Assembly (NCBI GenBank): GCA_025463905.1
Contig: JAODBJ010000213.1
Coordinates: forward strand, 1 to 54,439
From: Actinomycetes bacterium
GTDB taxonomy: Bacteria > Actinomycetota > Acidimicrobiia > IMCC26256 > PALSA-610
Direction of reading: 5' to 3'
Length of the DNA: 54,439 bases
Shown: positions 12,194-22,546 of the stretch, piece after piece
How the letters are laid out: each line of letters starts with the position of its first letter
Position numbering within the stretch: position 1 is the stretch's first letter
Translations under genes and position numbers: made by a program
The notes under the pieces: model-generated
Told to the model about the DNA's origin: nothing
Database searches by the model: none
The model's input: the letters and a program-made list of their open reading frames with translations, nothing else

Positions 12194-13897
12194 TCAGCCT
12201 GCGGGCGCGAGCAACACACCGTCAGCCACCCGGGCCACGACGCGAAGCCCGTGATGGTGTTCGAGTTCGTCGGCCTTGGGGAGCCACGGGCGACCCTTGA
12301 CTTCGTCGAACATCGCGAACACCCCGTGGTGGGCACGCACCTTCGCGATCAGGTCGCTCAACCGCTGCGGGTAGTCGGACTCGGGCTGCAACGACGTCGA
12401 CGAGTACTTGCTGGGCAAGCCCCGCGCCTCGCGGCCCGTCTGGAGATACACGGCTTCGGGCGCGTTCGTGACGACCCACGTGGGTTTCACCAGCCCATCG
12501 ATTTGGCGCATGACGGGCGATCGGCGCCAATGCGACGTCGCGTACCCGAGGCGGGAGTCCTGGTTGCCGGTCGCCGTCGTGACGGCGCGCACGCCGACCA
12601 GCACAACCGCGACCGCGCAGACCGCGAACACCGGTCGGAGCACATCGACGTTGTGCTCGCTCCGCGTGAACCACACCGCAAGGCCGCCAACGAGCGCCGG
12701 AATGAGCGCGGCGTACGCGGGCGACAAGATGCGCGCGTCGAGCGGCGTCGCCGCGTCGAACAACGAGGTGGACACGAGGATCGTGACCACGTAGACGGCA
12801 ACGAACACGGCCGGTATCGCGATCGCCGCACCGGCGTGCTCGACCGCCGCCCGCGCGGCCGGAAGGCCACGACGCGCGGCGTAGGAAATCGCGGCCGAAA
12901 TCGCGATTCCCACCAGCACCAGGCCGAACAGCCAGCGTTCGTGCACTTGGCGCGGCAGCAACCACGACCCGACCGTGTCGAACCCCTTGCTGAGCTGCGA
13001 CCAACCGACGGGGTGCCACGCAAGATTGCGCGCCGTACCCGTCCCCGTGCCCGAATGCGAAGCGCCGCGGTTCGCGGCCACGGCCACGACGGCGGGCACG
13101 AGGCATGCGCCGCCCCACAACGTGGCGCGACGCAACCGGTCCCCTAGGGGCGCGGCGGTATACGCGGCAACCACGATCGCTCCGGTGACGACCATCGCGA
13201 TGCCGGCCCAACGCACGATCGGCCCGAGTGCCGCGCACACACCGGCTGCGACGAGGAGCGATCTTCGGTGGGATCGCGCCCACGCCACGAGCAACGCCAA
13301 CGCACCCAACTGAAGCGCGATGGCGAGTGGCTCCGAGTACACCGTCGAGAACACTTCGTCGAGGCCGGGCGCCGCCGCGATCAGGAAGAACGCGACGCCG
13401 GCGAAGGCCATCGAGCCGGACGCCTGCAGCACGAGCAGCGCCACCAGCGCAGCCGCGACGCCGAGCAACGCGCCTTGCAACACGTGCGCGAACCCAACGA
13501 CTGGAAAACCGATCGTGTGGCCGGCGGCGAGCACCAGCGGATAGCCGGGCGGGAAGTCGGTCATGCGGGCACCCGGTACGCGGAACGGGTACGTGACCCC
13601 GTGCCCGCTGGCGATGTTGCGCGCAACGCCGACGTACGCGACCGAGTCGGCGTCGAATCCGATGTGGGGGTACAGGACGAGGAACGCGACGGCGGCCAGC
13701 GCGGCGGCCGCGCCGAGGAGGATCGCGATGTTGCGCGGTGTGGTGCGCGGCCCAGCGATACGCGACGCGACGCCAGCGCTGACAAATGTCGCCGTCGATG
13801 CCCGGCCCGACGACACACCGGCCGCGGCCACCATCTTCCCCACCGGACGGCCCTTCCTGTCGAGCGCGGTCTGTCCGTCGCACGGTACCGGCGTCAT
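12194..13897 (-). CDS. Polytopic membrane protein, probable GT-C glycosyltransferase
   Basis: About 567 residues with a short cytoplasmic N-terminus, roughly ten hydrophobic segments from residue 57 to about 440, and a soluble C-terminal tail. The first loop has FDADSVAYVGVARN and then DFPPGYPLVLA. The acidic pair followed by a PPGYP motif is typical of GT-C enzymes of the ArnT/PMT type, which use polyprenyl-phosphate sugars at the outer membrane face. No exact family can be assigned. The start at ATG 13897 lacks a ribosome-binding site; ATG 13834 is possible. It lies between ahcY and the isomerase, in line with an envelope role. Confidence 0.65.
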   Translation of the reverse strand: MTPVPCDGQTALDRKGRPVGKMVAAAGVSSGRASTATFVSAGVASRIAGPRTTPRNIAILLGAAAALAAVAFLVLYPHIGFDADSVAYVGVARNIASGHGVTYPFRVPGARMTDFPPGYPLVLAAGHTIGFPVVGFAHVLQGALLGVAAALVALLVLQASGSMAFAGVAFFLIAAAPGLDEVFSTVYSEPLAIALQLGALALLVAWARSHRRSLLVAAGVCAALGPIVRWAGIAMVVTGAIVVAAYTAAPLGDRLRRATLWGGACLVPAVVAVAANRGASHSGTGTGTARNLAWHPVGWSQLSKGFDTVGSWLLPRQVHERWLFGLVLVGIAISAAISYAARRGLPAARAAVEHAGAAIAIPAVFVAVYVVTILVSTSLFDAATPLDARILSPAYAALIPALVGGLAVWFTRSEHNVDVLRPVFAVCAVAVVLVGVRAVTTATGNQDSRLGYATSHWRRSPVMRQIDGLVKPTWVVTNAPEAVYLQTGREARGLPSKYSSTSLQPESDYPQRLSDLIAKVRAHHGVFAMFDEVKGRPWLPKADELEHHHGLRVVARVADGVLLAPAG

Positions 13898-13948
13898 TCG
13901 TGCGTCGACACCGCCTGGACGGAAAACGGACTGATCGTCAGGTGGTGT

Positions 13949-14992
13949 TCACGCGTCGGCGAGTCGCCGCTTCAGTTCGAAGATTGCGTCGATCGGACCG
14001 GGATCGACATCGTTGTCGAACGCGAGATAGCAGCTCACGAAATCACCGAGATACATGAGGTCGAGCAACTGCGCGAGCCGGCTCTCACCTTCGGCTTCGA
14101 CGCTGATGATCTGGTGCACGGCTTCGTCGATCACATCACGTGTCGCGCCGAAACGCGGCGAAAGGCGCGGGTGCTCGAACCCGTGGCGTAACTCGATCAA
14201 CGTGATGAGCTGCCGGGTCACGTCGCCGTGCTGACCCCAAGCACAAATCTCGTTGTGGCCGAGTTCGGGATGGGCGTGGGAGAACGCCGGCGCCTTCGCG
14301 TTCTCGTTGATGTCGCACTTCCACCGGTAGGCAGCGACCGCGCCGAGCGCGCCACCGCCGTACACCAACGGAATGGTCCGACCGATGCGGCGCGCGATCT
14401 CGCGTGCCGGGTTCGCGGCCCCTTCCACGTCGGGCCGGCATTTGTCCCGACGACGCGCGAGTTGGAGTTGCGCCATCTCGAGTTGCGCGTGCGCGCCGAT
14501 CGCGAGGCCGGAACGGAACGCCGACACGAACAGCGGCGCGATGAGCGCGCCGAGCGCCGCTCGGGGCAGGTAGCCGGGTGGGCACGGTACGTGGAGCCCG
14601 CCCTTCTCCTCGGCCAGCGTTTTCAGCGCGCCTCCGACCGATATGCATACGAGCCGGGCACCGCAGTCGGCCGCCATGCGGGCCATCGACACGGTTTCCT
14701 CGGTGTCGCCGGAGTACGACACCGCGAAGACGAGTGTGCGCGGCCCGACGAACGCCGGCATGCGGTACTGCTTGAGGACCGTGACGGGCACCGGCAGTTC
14801 GTCGTTCAGCACCGTCGCGAACACGTCGCCCGAGATCCCGGAACCGCCCATGCCGCACACGACGATGTTGTCGATGTGGGCGGCCGGCGCGAAGTGCGCG
14901 ATGTCGATCCGGCCCGCCGCCTCGTGCGCCGCCGCGAGCTGCTCGGGCAGCCCGCATACCGCCTCGAGGAAGTTCAGCGAGTCGACGGCCAC
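13949..14992 (-). CDS. Bifunctional phosphoglucose/phosphomannose isomerase
   Basis: A 347-residue SIS-domain protein. The first SIS domain holds CGMGGSGISGDV (about 46-57) and the sugar-phosphate loop SYSGDTEETVS. The C-terminal half has ENAKAPAFSHAHPELGHNE, characteristic of the bifunctional PGI/PMI family. It would interconvert fructose-6-phosphate with glucose-6-phosphate and mannose-6-phosphate. Mannose-6-phosphate is the substrate of the phosphomannomutase two genes upstream. It starts at GTG 14992, only four bases after the Trm112-like gene, so the two are co-translated. Confidence 0.88.
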   Translation of the reverse strand: MAVDSLNFLEAVCGLPEQLAAAHEAAGRIDIAHFAPAAHIDNIVVCGMGGSGISGDVFATVLNDELPVPVTVLKQYRMPAFVGPRTLVFAVSYSGDTEETVSMARMAADCGARLVCISVGGALKTLAEEKGGLHVPCPPGYLPRAALGALIAPLFVSAFRSGLAIGAHAQLEMAQLQLARRRDKCRPDVEGAANPAREIARRIGRTIPLVYGGGALGAVAAYRWKCDINENAKAPAFSHAHPELGHNEICAWGQHGDVTRQLITLIELRHGFEHPRLSPRFGATRDVIDEAVHQIISVEAEGESRLAQLLDLMYLGDFVSCYLAFDNDVDPGPIDAIFELKRRLADA

Positions 14993-14996
14993 ACGT

Positions 14997-15233
14997 TCAC
15001 GCTTCGAACGTGGGCTTGATGTTGTCGCGCTGGGCCTTCTCAGTGAGGCGCTGGTGCTCTGCTTCGTCGACGTTCTCGGCTTCGTCGATCAGCATGATCG
15101 GGATGTCGTCTTGTACCCGGTACCGGCGTTTCAGCCGCGGGTTATAGAGCGTGGACTCGTCCTCGAAGTAGAGCAACGGGCCCTTGTCCTCGGGACAGGC
15201 GAGGATCTCGAGCAGCTTGGTGTCGAGTGCCAT
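14997..15233 (-). CDS. Trm112-like (UPF0434/YcaR) small protein
   Basis: A 78-residue protein of the Trm112p-like family. It begins MALDTKLLEILACPEDKGPL and contains RYRVQDDIPIMLIDEA, both hallmarks of the family. One cysteine pair of the usual zinc site is missing, as in many bacterial members. Yeast Trm112 activates methyltransferases; the bacterial role is mostly unproven. It has a strong GGAGGTAACTG ribosome-binding site before ATG 15233 and sits between phosphomannomutase and the isomerase, a conserved actinobacterial arrangement. Confidence 0.88.
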   Translation of the reverse strand: MALDTKLLEILACPEDKGPLLYFEDESTLYNPRLKRRYRVQDDIPIMLIDEAENVDEAEHQRLTEKAQRDNIKPTFEA

Positions 15234-15294
15234 CAGTTACCTCCGGTCGGCGTTCTCGTGTTTGTAGCGCAGAAAAAGCCGCCGGAGCGAGCCG

Positions 15295-16632
15295 TTACGT
15301 GCCCCGAACGAGTGCGAGAACTTCCTGGGTGTGCGCGTCGCAACTGGCCCGGTCGGCCGCTTCGAGGTTCAACCGCAACAACGGCTCGGTGTTGCTCGGA
15401 CGCAGGTTGAACCACCAATCACCACAATCGACGGTGAGACCGTCGAGGCGATCCTGCTCACATTGGTCGTAGATCGCGGCAACCCGTTCGATCACCGCGT
15501 CCTGGTCGTCGACCTGCGTGTTGATTTCGCCACTCTGCGCGTAGCGCTCGAACGGCTTGCGAAGCTCCGACAGTGACACGCCGGCCTTGCTCAACTGTTC
15601 GAGCACCATGACGGCGGCGATCGACCCGGAGTCGGCGCGCCAGTTGTCGCGGAAGTAGTAGTGCGCGGAGTGCTCGCCGCCGAAGATGGCGCCGGTCTCC
15701 GCCATCACCTGCTTGATGAACGAGTGGCCGACCCGGCTGCGCACCGGCACACCACCGTTCTCGAGGATGACTTCCCGCACCGCCTTCGAGCAGATCACGT
15801 TGTAGACGACCGGTTCGCCGGGGTGGGTCTCCAAGATGCCCTTGGCCACCATCGCCGTCGTGGTGGAACCCGACACTGGTTGGCCCTGGTCGTCGACGAG
15901 GAACACGCGATCCGCGTCGCCGTCGAACGCGAGGCCGACGTCGGCGCCCGAGTCGAGCACCGCGCGCTGGAGGTCTTTGAGGTTCTCCACCTGGATCGGG
16001 TCGGCCGGATGGTTCGGGAACGTGCCGTCGAGCTCGCCGAACAAGATGGTGAGATCGACCGGGAGGCCTTCCATGACCTTCGGCACGACAAGGCCGCCCA
16101 TGCCGTTCGCAGTGTCGGCGACCACCTTCATGGGGACCAACGCGTTGACGTCGATGAACGAGCGGACGTGCGCACCGAACGCTTCGAGCAGGTCGGCGTG
16201 GTCGACGTTGCCGGGGTCCTCGTCGCGAACGATCACCCCTGACTCGACGGTGGCCTTGATCTGAGCCAACCCGGTCTGTTCGCCGATCGGCGCGGCGCCG
16301 GCGCGGCACATCTTGATCCCGTTGTACTGCGCCGGGTTGTGGCTCGCAGTGAACATCACGGCCGGCGCGTCGAGGTGGCCCGACGCGAAGTACACGAGGT
16401 CGGTGGAGCAGAGGCCCAGCAGCGTGACGTCGGCCCCCGCGAGGGTGGCGCCGTCGGTGAATGCGGCCGCGAGCGGTTCCGACGACGGCCGCATATCGCG
16501 CCCGACGAGCACGCGGTGGGCGCCGGTGAAGCGCACGAACGCGTTGCCGATCTTGCGCGCGAGCGCTTCGTCGAGTTCGGTCGGATAGACGCCGCGAATG
16601 TCGTAAGCCTTGAAGATGGCGTCGAGCGACAC
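15295..16632 (-). CDS. manB: Phosphomannomutase/phosphoglucomutase
   Basis: Alpha-D-phosphohexomutase of 445 residues that interconverts mannose-6- and mannose-1-phosphate (possibly also glucose phosphates). The phospho-serine loop TASHNP places the active serine at 97. The metal loop DGDADR is at about 237-242. The sugar-specificity loop GEHSAHYYF and the phosphate-binding RPSNTEP near the C-terminus complete the four-domain pattern. It starts at GTG 16632 with GAAAGG upstream. Mannose-1-phosphate made here would feed the nucleotidyltransferase at 31684-32796. Confidence 0.93.
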   Translation of the reverse strand: MSLDAIFKAYDIRGVYPTELDEALARKIGNAFVRFTGAHRVLVGRDMRPSSEPLAAAFTDGATLAGADVTLLGLCSTDLVYFASGHLDAPAVMFTASHNPAQYNGIKMCRAGAAPIGEQTGLAQIKATVESGVIVRDEDPGNVDHADLLEAFGAHVRSFIDVNALVPMKVVADTANGMGGLVVPKVMEGLPVDLTILFGELDGTFPNHPADPIQVENLKDLQRAVLDSGADVGLAFDGDADRVFLVDDQGQPVSGSTTTAMVAKGILETHPGEPVVYNVICSKAVREVILENGGVPVRSRVGHSFIKQVMAETGAIFGGEHSAHYYFRDNWRADSGSIAAVMVLEQLSKAGVSLSELRKPFERYAQSGEINTQVDDQDAVIERVAAIYDQCEQDRLDGLTVDCGDWWFNLRPSNTEPLLRLNLEAADRASCDAHTQEVLALVRGT

Positions 16633-16662
16633 CGTGAAGCCTTTCGGAGAGGAACCCCGCCC

Positions 16663-19335
16663 CTAGGGAACGGATGATGGTAGCGCCGAAGGCCCCTCGG
16701 TCCCTTCTGAGGCGTGCGGGTCCCAGGCACCGGGCGGCGGGGGCGGCGCAGACCCGGACGCGACGTCCTCCCGGGGCTTGCCGGCCCACCACGACGGCGA
16801 CGGCCGCACCCAAACGAGCAACGCCAAGCCGGCGAAGCCGAGCAGGGTGCCGATGCGCCCGAGCCAGTCGACGCCGGTGAGGCCGTAATTGAGGGTGACG
16901 TCGTTGCTGGTCGGAACGACGACCATTTCGTTCGGCGCGAGCCGGTAGGGCCCGTCGGCCCCCTTCACCGTCCAGTTCGGGAAGTACGACATTTTCACCA
17001 CGACGGGCACGCCGGTGCGCGACACGTGAAAGCTGATCTTGTCGACGTCGGTCTTCGTGTTCGTCACGGTCACGGGCGGCAGCCGGACGGCGTCGGTGGC
17101 CGCGCTCGCGAGTTGCTTACGGTCGACCCGGCGCCAGTTCTTCGGGCCACTCTGCGCGTACGGGATGTCGAGGAGATTGGCATTCATCCACCACGGCGCG
17201 GTCGCACATTCCCAGGCTCCGAGCTTCGGGTCGTGCTGTGGCGGTTGCGGCTTCGCCGAACCGAAGCACGACGACGTAGTGCCTGCGTGCACCTTCGCCA
17301 CGAGCGGCTGGCGAGCAAGACCTTCCACGAGCGGTGAGTTCGCCACCTCGTAGATCTTCCAACTCGTCGGCGGCACACCGTCCTTGTCGCCGACGCTCGC
17401 GACGAGCTTCAACTCGGGGTCGGCGTCGGCGCGCGACTGCGCGTCGGTCGACTGGGCCATGAAGTAACGCACGCCGAGCATCTGCATGTGCTTCACGCCG
17501 AGGTTGAAGTCGGAGATCGACCCGTAGTTGAGGCCGCGCACGGGGTTCGATGCCTTCCCCGTCGCCGTGAGCTCGCTGACGGTGAGGAAGTGGTAGTCGG
17601 TGGTGGCCGACGACTCGAAGTAGAGACCTTCCATCGAGTCGATGCGGCCATGCGTGAAGTACGGCAGCAGCTCGAGCGCGAGGGTCGTGCCGTACTTATC
17701 GATGTCGTTCGACGGCTCCCAGAGCGCGCGGCCGGGCGGCAGATCGTTCATCGTCTGGATGAGCTGGTGAAACTCGGGCCACGCGGGCTTCGACTCGTAA
17801 CCCTCGTAGTTCCACTTCGACCAGAACGGGAGGTAGTTGCGCGCCGCGTACGCGCCGCCGACGGCCCACACCGCGCCGATGCACACGATGACCGCGCATG
17901 CGAGCGCGCCGATCAAACCTCGACGCCGTTCGACTTCGGCACCGGATGTGAGCCGTTCCGGCGGCTCCCACTCCGGTGGCGGACCGTCGGGGTACGGCTC
18001 CGCGACACCGGACTGGGCCCACGCTTCGTCGTGCGCGTCGGCGAGGTCGCCTTCATGCACCCAGTCGGCGGCGCGCATCGCGAGGAGTCGGACCAGGCCG
18101 GCGATCTCGGCCGCGCCCGCGCCGGCCAGCAACGACATCGACAGGAAGTAGAGCGGGAGGTACCGCGTGTTCCACACGTGCTGATCGTCGGGCCACTGCA
18201 CGAACATCACTGCGAAGACCGCCGCGAGCAGCACGAGAACGAGGGTCGAGGCGCGGCGGAACAGGATCGCGCCGATCCCTGCGATCGCGACGAGCACCAA
18301 CATCCACGGCGGCACCCACAACGTCAGCGTTTTTCCGTCAGTCCAAGTGAGCCCGCGCACCAAACCTTGGATGAGGTGCTCGGCCGGCCCCGGCAGCAGC
18401 GTCCGCACGAACCCCGGCAACCGGTACGTGCCGCTCGAGACGACCTTCTCGTAGCGCATGCTTTGCGTATACGGCTGGCGCAACAGCAGTGGGACGGCCC
18501 AGACCGCGCTGATGAGGCCGCCCACTGCGAGGATCGGCGCGCCCAACGTCCACGTGCGCCCGGGCCGGCGGGTCACCCAGATCGCGACGGCACCCACGAG
18601 CGCGAAGGTGACCACCACGATGTGGCTCAATGCCGTGAGTGCGATCAACAGCGCGGGTAACCAAGCTCGCTTTCCGGTGTCGAGCGTGCGCGCGAACGCG
18701 GCGAAGAAGAACAGCGCGAGTGCGATCGAGAGCGTGTACGAGAATTCACCGGCGAGGTTGCTGGCGAGATTCCCGCCATATATCTGCCAACTCTCGCGGG
18801 TGTTGAACAGGAACACCGTGGCGGCGAGCGCGAACGCGGGCGGCATCGGCCACCGCGCGCGGATGCCGCGGGCGAACGTGTACGCGGCGATCGGCAACAA
18901 CAACGGCCCGAGCACCGTCACGACCTTGAACGCGACGTTGTACGGGATGAAGAAATCGAGGAAGGCGATCAGCAGCGCGGGCAGCGGGAAATAGAACTGC
19001 CCGACCGGAAATCCCGCGTACCAGTCGGGGGCCCACCCCGCGAGGCGTAGGCGCCCGAACCAGTGGTGTTCCATGAACCACGGCCACCAGACGTGCGCGC
19101 CCATGTCGCCGCCGTTGGTGGTGGTGTTCTGAAACAGCGCGCCGAAATGAGGGTGCCAGAGCGGCCAGATGCGGGCGTCAGCGTCGGAGACACCGAACAC
19201 CAGTACGACGCACACGACGACGACGGCGATACCCAGCCACCGTTCCCATGCGAATTCGGGCACGCGTTCTCGCGCGCGTTCCTCCGCGAGGCGCGGCTGA
19301 TCAGCAATATCGTCGAGGGGTACGGCCGCCACCAT
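16663..19335 (-). CDS. Large membrane protein (6-pyruvoyl-tetrahydropterin synthase-related/GT-C-like family)
   Basis: An 890-residue protein with an N-terminal membrane segment and about ten more up to residue 500, then a soluble exported domain and a last membrane segment near residue 850. The early loop GGDMGAHVWWPWF followed by GWAPDWYAGFPVGQFYFPLP resembles the membrane family named PTPS-related, despite no pterin activity. The acidic first loop suggests a GT-C-like, lipid-linked-sugar enzyme. It is followed by manB 30 bases on. The Pro-rich C-terminal tail (GSAPPPPPGAWD) is probably disordered and cytoplasmic. Substrate unknown. Confidence 0.65.
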   Translation of the reverse strand: MVAAVPLDDIADQPRLAEERARERVPEFAWERWLGIAVVVVCVVLVFGVSDADARIWPLWHPHFGALFQNTTTNGGDMGAHVWWPWFMEHHWFGRLRLAGWAPDWYAGFPVGQFYFPLPALLIAFLDFFIPYNVAFKVVTVLGPLLLPIAAYTFARGIRARWPMPPAFALAATVFLFNTRESWQIYGGNLASNLAGEFSYTLSIALALFFFAAFARTLDTGKRAWLPALLIALTALSHIVVVTFALVGAVAIWVTRRPGRTWTLGAPILAVGGLISAVWAVPLLLRQPYTQSMRYEKVVSSGTYRLPGFVRTLLPGPAEHLIQGLVRGLTWTDGKTLTLWVPPWMLVLVAIAGIGAILFRRASTLVLVLLAAVFAVMFVQWPDDQHVWNTRYLPLYFLSMSLLAGAGAAEIAGLVRLLAMRAADWVHEGDLADAHDEAWAQSGVAEPYPDGPPPEWEPPERLTSGAEVERRRGLIGALACAVIVCIGAVWAVGGAYAARNYLPFWSKWNYEGYESKPAWPEFHQLIQTMNDLPPGRALWEPSNDIDKYGTTLALELLPYFTHGRIDSMEGLYFESSATTDYHFLTVSELTATGKASNPVRGLNYGSISDFNLGVKHMQMLGVRYFMAQSTDAQSRADADPELKLVASVGDKDGVPPTSWKIYEVANSPLVEGLARQPLVAKVHAGTTSSCFGSAKPQPPQHDPKLGAWECATAPWWMNANLLDIPYAQSGPKNWRRVDRKQLASAATDAVRLPPVTVTNTKTDVDKISFHVSRTGVPVVVKMSYFPNWTVKGADGPYRLAPNEMVVVPTSNDVTLNYGLTGVDWLGRIGTLLGFAGLALLVWVRPSPSWWAGKPREDVASGSAPPPPPGAWDPHASEGTEGPSALPSSVP

Positions 19336-19389
19336 GCAACAGCATGCCAGCCGCGCACCCCCCGCCGTGTAGCGCGCGTTCGCGAAGCG

Positions 19390-19560
19390 TTACCGCGCGG
19401 CGCGCGCCATGTCGAGGACCCGGTCGAGCGTCAAGACGCCTTCCTCGCCCTCCCAGATGTTCGACTCACACTTCGAACACCGACGGAACATCACGTCACG
19501 CCCACCAATCCGCATGCGGATTGTGATGAGCGGTGCTTTTGCACATCCTGTGCAAACCAT
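19390..19560 (-). CDS. Small zinc-ribbon protein (56 residues)
   Basis: A short frame that simple length cut-offs would miss. It begins MVCTGCAKAPLITI at ATG 19560 and ends DRVLDMARAAR, stop TAA at 19390-19392. Two cysteine pairs (CTGC at residues 3-6 and CSKC at 28-31) form a zinc ribbon, with a nearby aromatic (NIWEGEEG) and a short C-terminal helix. GGGAGG lies 7 bases before the start, supporting translation. It sits between the CPBP protease and the large membrane protein on the same strand. In mycobacteria a small DUF3499-type protein occupies a similar spot, but I cannot show homology. Function unknown. Confidence 0.8.
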   Translation of the reverse strand: MVCTGCAKAPLITIRMRIGGRDVMFRRCSKCESNIWEGEEGVLTLDRVLDMARAAR

Positions 19561-19641
19561 CCCAGCCTCCCTGCCAGAATCGCCCGACTGGTTGTATCGG
19601 CGCTGACGCCCGATACCTGTAGCCGCCCCCGGCGGACCCTC

Positions 19642-20352
19642 TCAGCTCACCACGACCTGCAAGATCGCGAGGGCGTTGAAACCGGCGTGGAGAAAGATCG
19701 AGCGCGACAAGTCGCCCGAACGCACGGCCAGCACACCCGACACCATCCCGACCGCGGTGAGGCCGGGCAGCGCCACCACCGAACCGATCGAGGGGTCGAG
19801 CAACACGTGCACCAGCCCGAACGCGGTCGCCGAGATGGCGACGGCGGCCGGTGCCTGCACACGCCGGAGCAACGCGCGCAGCAAGAGACCCCGGAAAAGC
19901 AGTTCCTCCACGATCGGCGCGATCGCGCCGGCACCAATCGCGAGGACCACGAGCTTGGGACCCGACGAGTTGTTGAGCTGTTGCACGACGGCCTGCTCCT
20001 TGCCGCCGGCCAGGCTCGACAACGGCGCGAGGAACAGACCCAGCGCGCCGCCGAGCACGAGACCGCCACCGAGCATCCAAGCGTCGCTCAGGCGAATACG
20101 GAGCCCGAAATCCGCGGCGAGGGTGCCGAGGCCTTTGCGGTGCGAGATGAGCACCAGGACCAGCACGGTCGCGCCGTACTGGCCGATGAATGTGGCGGCG
20201 AGGAACGTGGCCGTCTCGGCGCTGATGTCGTGGCGGGAAAAGGGAACCGCCGCGAGGATCGCCCCGGCGAGTCCTCCGACGAAGGCCCACACTGCGTCCG
20301 GGATGCCCCAACGCACCGAAGACGTCACGGGCCCGCCCCGGCGCTCGCTCAC
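19642..20352 (-). CDS. CPBP-family intramembrane metalloprotease
   Basis: A 236-residue protein with about seven or eight membrane segments. It has the complete CPBP (CAAX protease and bacteriocin-processing, Abi) signature: E149-E150 followed by R154 in EELLFRG, H182 in FGLVH, and H222 with N226 in HAGFN. These form the active site of the Rce1-like glutamate/metal protease fold. The substrate is unknown. It is divergent from ftsH, another membrane protease, across a 131-base gap, and leads the run into the zinc ribbon and manB genes. Confidence 0.9.
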   Translation of the reverse strand: MSERRGGPVTSSVRWGIPDAVWAFVGGLAGAILAAVPFSRHDISAETATFLAATFIGQYGATVLVLVLISHRKGLGTLAADFGLRIRLSDAWMLGGGLVLGGALGLFLAPLSSLAGGKEQAVVQQLNNSSGPKLVVLAIGAGAIAPIVEELLFRGLLLRALLRRVQAPAAVAISATAFGLVHVLLDPSIGSVVALPGLTAVGMVSGVLAVRSGDLSRSIFLHAGFNALAILQVVVS

Positions 20353-20483
20353 CGGAGCGAATCTAGGACGTATTTCGCGCGTTCCGGGGCCGGGAACGGG
20401 CAGGCGGCTTCAGGTGTTGTGCCCACGAACTGATGAAGCGCGTCGCGGGCCATACCATGTGGAGCCCGCCATTTGGAGTGTTT

Positions 20484-22529
20484 ATGAGCCCGAGCCCGGA
20501 AGACCAATGGCGGCCACCTGAGCCGCCCGGCCGAAACGCTCGGCCCACGCCGCCGCGTCCGTCGACGCCGCGGTCGCGCTGGCTGCCGTGGGTGATCCTC
20601 GCGGTCGTGTTGGTCGCCTTCCTCGTGTGGCGCACCGCGCCGAGCAGCACGACCAATCAGGCGAAACTCGACTACTCGCAGTTCCTCACCCAGGTCCGGC
20701 AAGGCAACGTCGCGCAGATCAAGTACGACGCGAGCAGCGGGAAAATCACCGGCGAGTTCAAGCCCGGCCATGCCGTCAACGGCAAGCAGACCTTCGACGC
20801 GGACGGGCCGCAGGGTGGCCTCCCCGACACCGACATCCAGCTCTTCTATTCGAAGGGCGTCGGCTTGAACTACAAGCCGGCTTCGTCGAATTGGCTCAGC
20901 GGTCTCCTCGTCTTCTTGCTCCCGATCGCGTTACTGATCCTGTTCTTCTTGTGGCTGAGTCGTCGCCAAGCCGGGCAGATGGGCGCGGTGATGAACATCG
21001 GCCGCTCGCGGGCGAAGGTCTACAACACCGAAAAACCGAAGACGACGTTCCAAGATGTCGCGGGGTACGGCCCGGTGAAAGAGGAGATCAAGGAAGTCGT
21101 CGACTTCCTGAAGCTCCCCGGCAAGTTCAAGGAGATCGGCGCGCGCATCCCGAAGGGTGTGCTGCTCGTCGGTCCTCCCGGCACCGGCAAGACGCTGATC
21201 GCTCGCGCCGTTGCGGGTGAAGCAGGCGTGCCGTTCGTGTCGGTCACCGGCTCCGACTTCATGGAGATGTTCGTCGGTGTCGGCGCCGCGCGCGTGCGCG
21301 ACCTGTTCCAGACCGCCCGGAAGCAAGCACCCGCGATCATCTTCGTCGACGAGATCGACTCCATCGGGCGGAAGCGCGGTGCGGGCCTCGGTGGCGGCCA
21401 CGACGAGCGCGAGCAGACGCTCAACCAGATGCTCGCCGAGATGGACGGTTTCGAAGCCACTGAGGGCATCGTGATGATGGCGGCGACGAACCGCCCCGAC
21501 GTCCTCGACCCGGCGTTGCTGCGTCCCGGTCGCTTCGACCGCCAGATCCTCGTGCCGCTTCCCACGCAAGACGAGCGCGTCGCGATTCTCAAAGTGCATA
21601 TGCGCGACAAGAAGATCGCGCCCGACGTCGACGTGCAGGTCGTCGCCAGGGGTACGCCCGGCATGAGCGGTGCCGACCTCTCGAACCTCGTCAACGAGGC
21701 GGCGCTGTTCGCGGTGCGTCGCGGCGCGCACGAGGTGCATGGGCTCGACTTCGAGGCCGCACGCGACCGCGTGCTCATGGGCCTGAAGCGCGAGTCGATG
21801 GCGCTCACCGAAGAGGAGAAGGAGATCGTCGCCTACCACGAAGGTGGGCACGCGGTGCTGGCGTACGTGCTCGAGCACGCCGACCCGCTCCACAAGGTCA
21901 CGATCCTCCCTACCGGCATGGCGCTCGGTGTCACGCAACAACTCCCGGTCGAGGAACGCCACATCTACAAGCGCGAGTACATCGCCGACTCTCTCGTCGT
22001 ACGGCTCGGTGGTCGTGTCGCCGAGGAGCTCGTGTTCGGGCATCAGTCCACCGGCGCTTCGAACGACCTCGTCGGCAACACCGAATTGGCGCGCCGGATG
22101 GTGCGCGAGTGGGGCATGTCGGATCGCATCGGTCCGATGGCCTGGGGTTCGCAAGGTGCGGTGTTCCTCGGCGAGGACCTCATGCACACGCGCGACTACT
22201 CCGACGAGACGGCTCGCGTGATCGACGAGGAAGTCGAACGCATCCTGCGCGACGAGGAAGAGCGAACCCGCAAGGTGCTCACCGAGCACCGCGCGGGTCT
22301 CGACGCGGTCGCGGCGGCACTGCTCGAGAAGGAAACGCTCGACGGCAGCGAAGTGACGGCGTTGGTCGACGGCGCGATGGGCCACAAGGCCGGCGGGCCG
22401 CGCAAGGTCATCCATGCCGATGGCACCGAGGAGTACGTGAACGACCCGCCCGAGCCGCACATCGTGGCCGGCGCCGAAGGTGGCGACGTCGACGTCGTCG
22501 GGCCGGTCCCCCGGCCATTCGGGTCGTAG
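20484..22529 (+). CDS. ftsH: ATP-dependent zinc metalloprotease FtsH
   Basis: Membrane-bound AAA+ protease of 681 residues. The start at ATG 20484 (MSPSPEDQW) is chosen for its GGAG seven bases upstream; the frame is open to 20433. Membrane segments lie at about 33-50 and 137-159 with the FtsH extracellular domain between. Walker A is GPPGTGKT (230-237), Walker [12 protein letters not shown], the second region of homology [19 protein letters not shown], and the zinc site HEGGH (452-456). It degrades misassembled membrane proteins. The Pro-rich N-terminus ([16 protein letters not shown]) and acidic C-terminus vary in this family. Confidence 0.97.
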   Translation: MSPSPEDQWRPPEPPGRNARPTPPRPSTPRSRWLPWVILAVVLVAFLVWRTAPSSTTNQAKLDYSQFLTQVRQGNVAQIKYDASSGKITGEFKPGHAVNGKQTFDADGPQGGLPDTDIQLFYSKGVGLNYKPASSNWLSGLLVFLLPIALLILFFLWLSRRQAGQMGAVMNIGRSRAKVYNTEKPKTTFQDVAGYGPVKEEIKEVVDFLKLPGKFKEIGARIPKGVLLVGPPGTGKTLIARAVAGEAGVPFVSVTGSDFMEMFVGVGAARVRDLFQTARKQAPAIIFVDEIDSIGRKRGAGLGGGHDEREQTLNQMLAEMDGFEATEGIVMMAATNRPDVLDPALLRPGRFDRQILVPLPTQDERVAILKVHMRDKKIAPDVDVQVVARGTPGMSGADLSNLVNEAALFAVRRGAHEVHGLDFEAARDRVLMGLKRESMALTEEEKEIVAYHEGGHAVLAYVLEHADPLHKVTILPTGMALGVTQQLPVEERHIYKREYIADSLVVRLGGRVAEELVFGHQSTGASNDLVGNTELARRMVREWGMSDRIGPMAWGSQGAVFLGEDLMHTRDYSDETARVIDEEVERILRDEEERTRKVLTEHRAGLDAVAAALLEKETLDGSEVTALVDGAMGHKAGGPRKVIHADGTEEYVNDPPEPHIVAGAEGGDVDVVGPVPRPFGS

Positions 22530-22546
22530 TCCTCAGAGAGTTTGAA

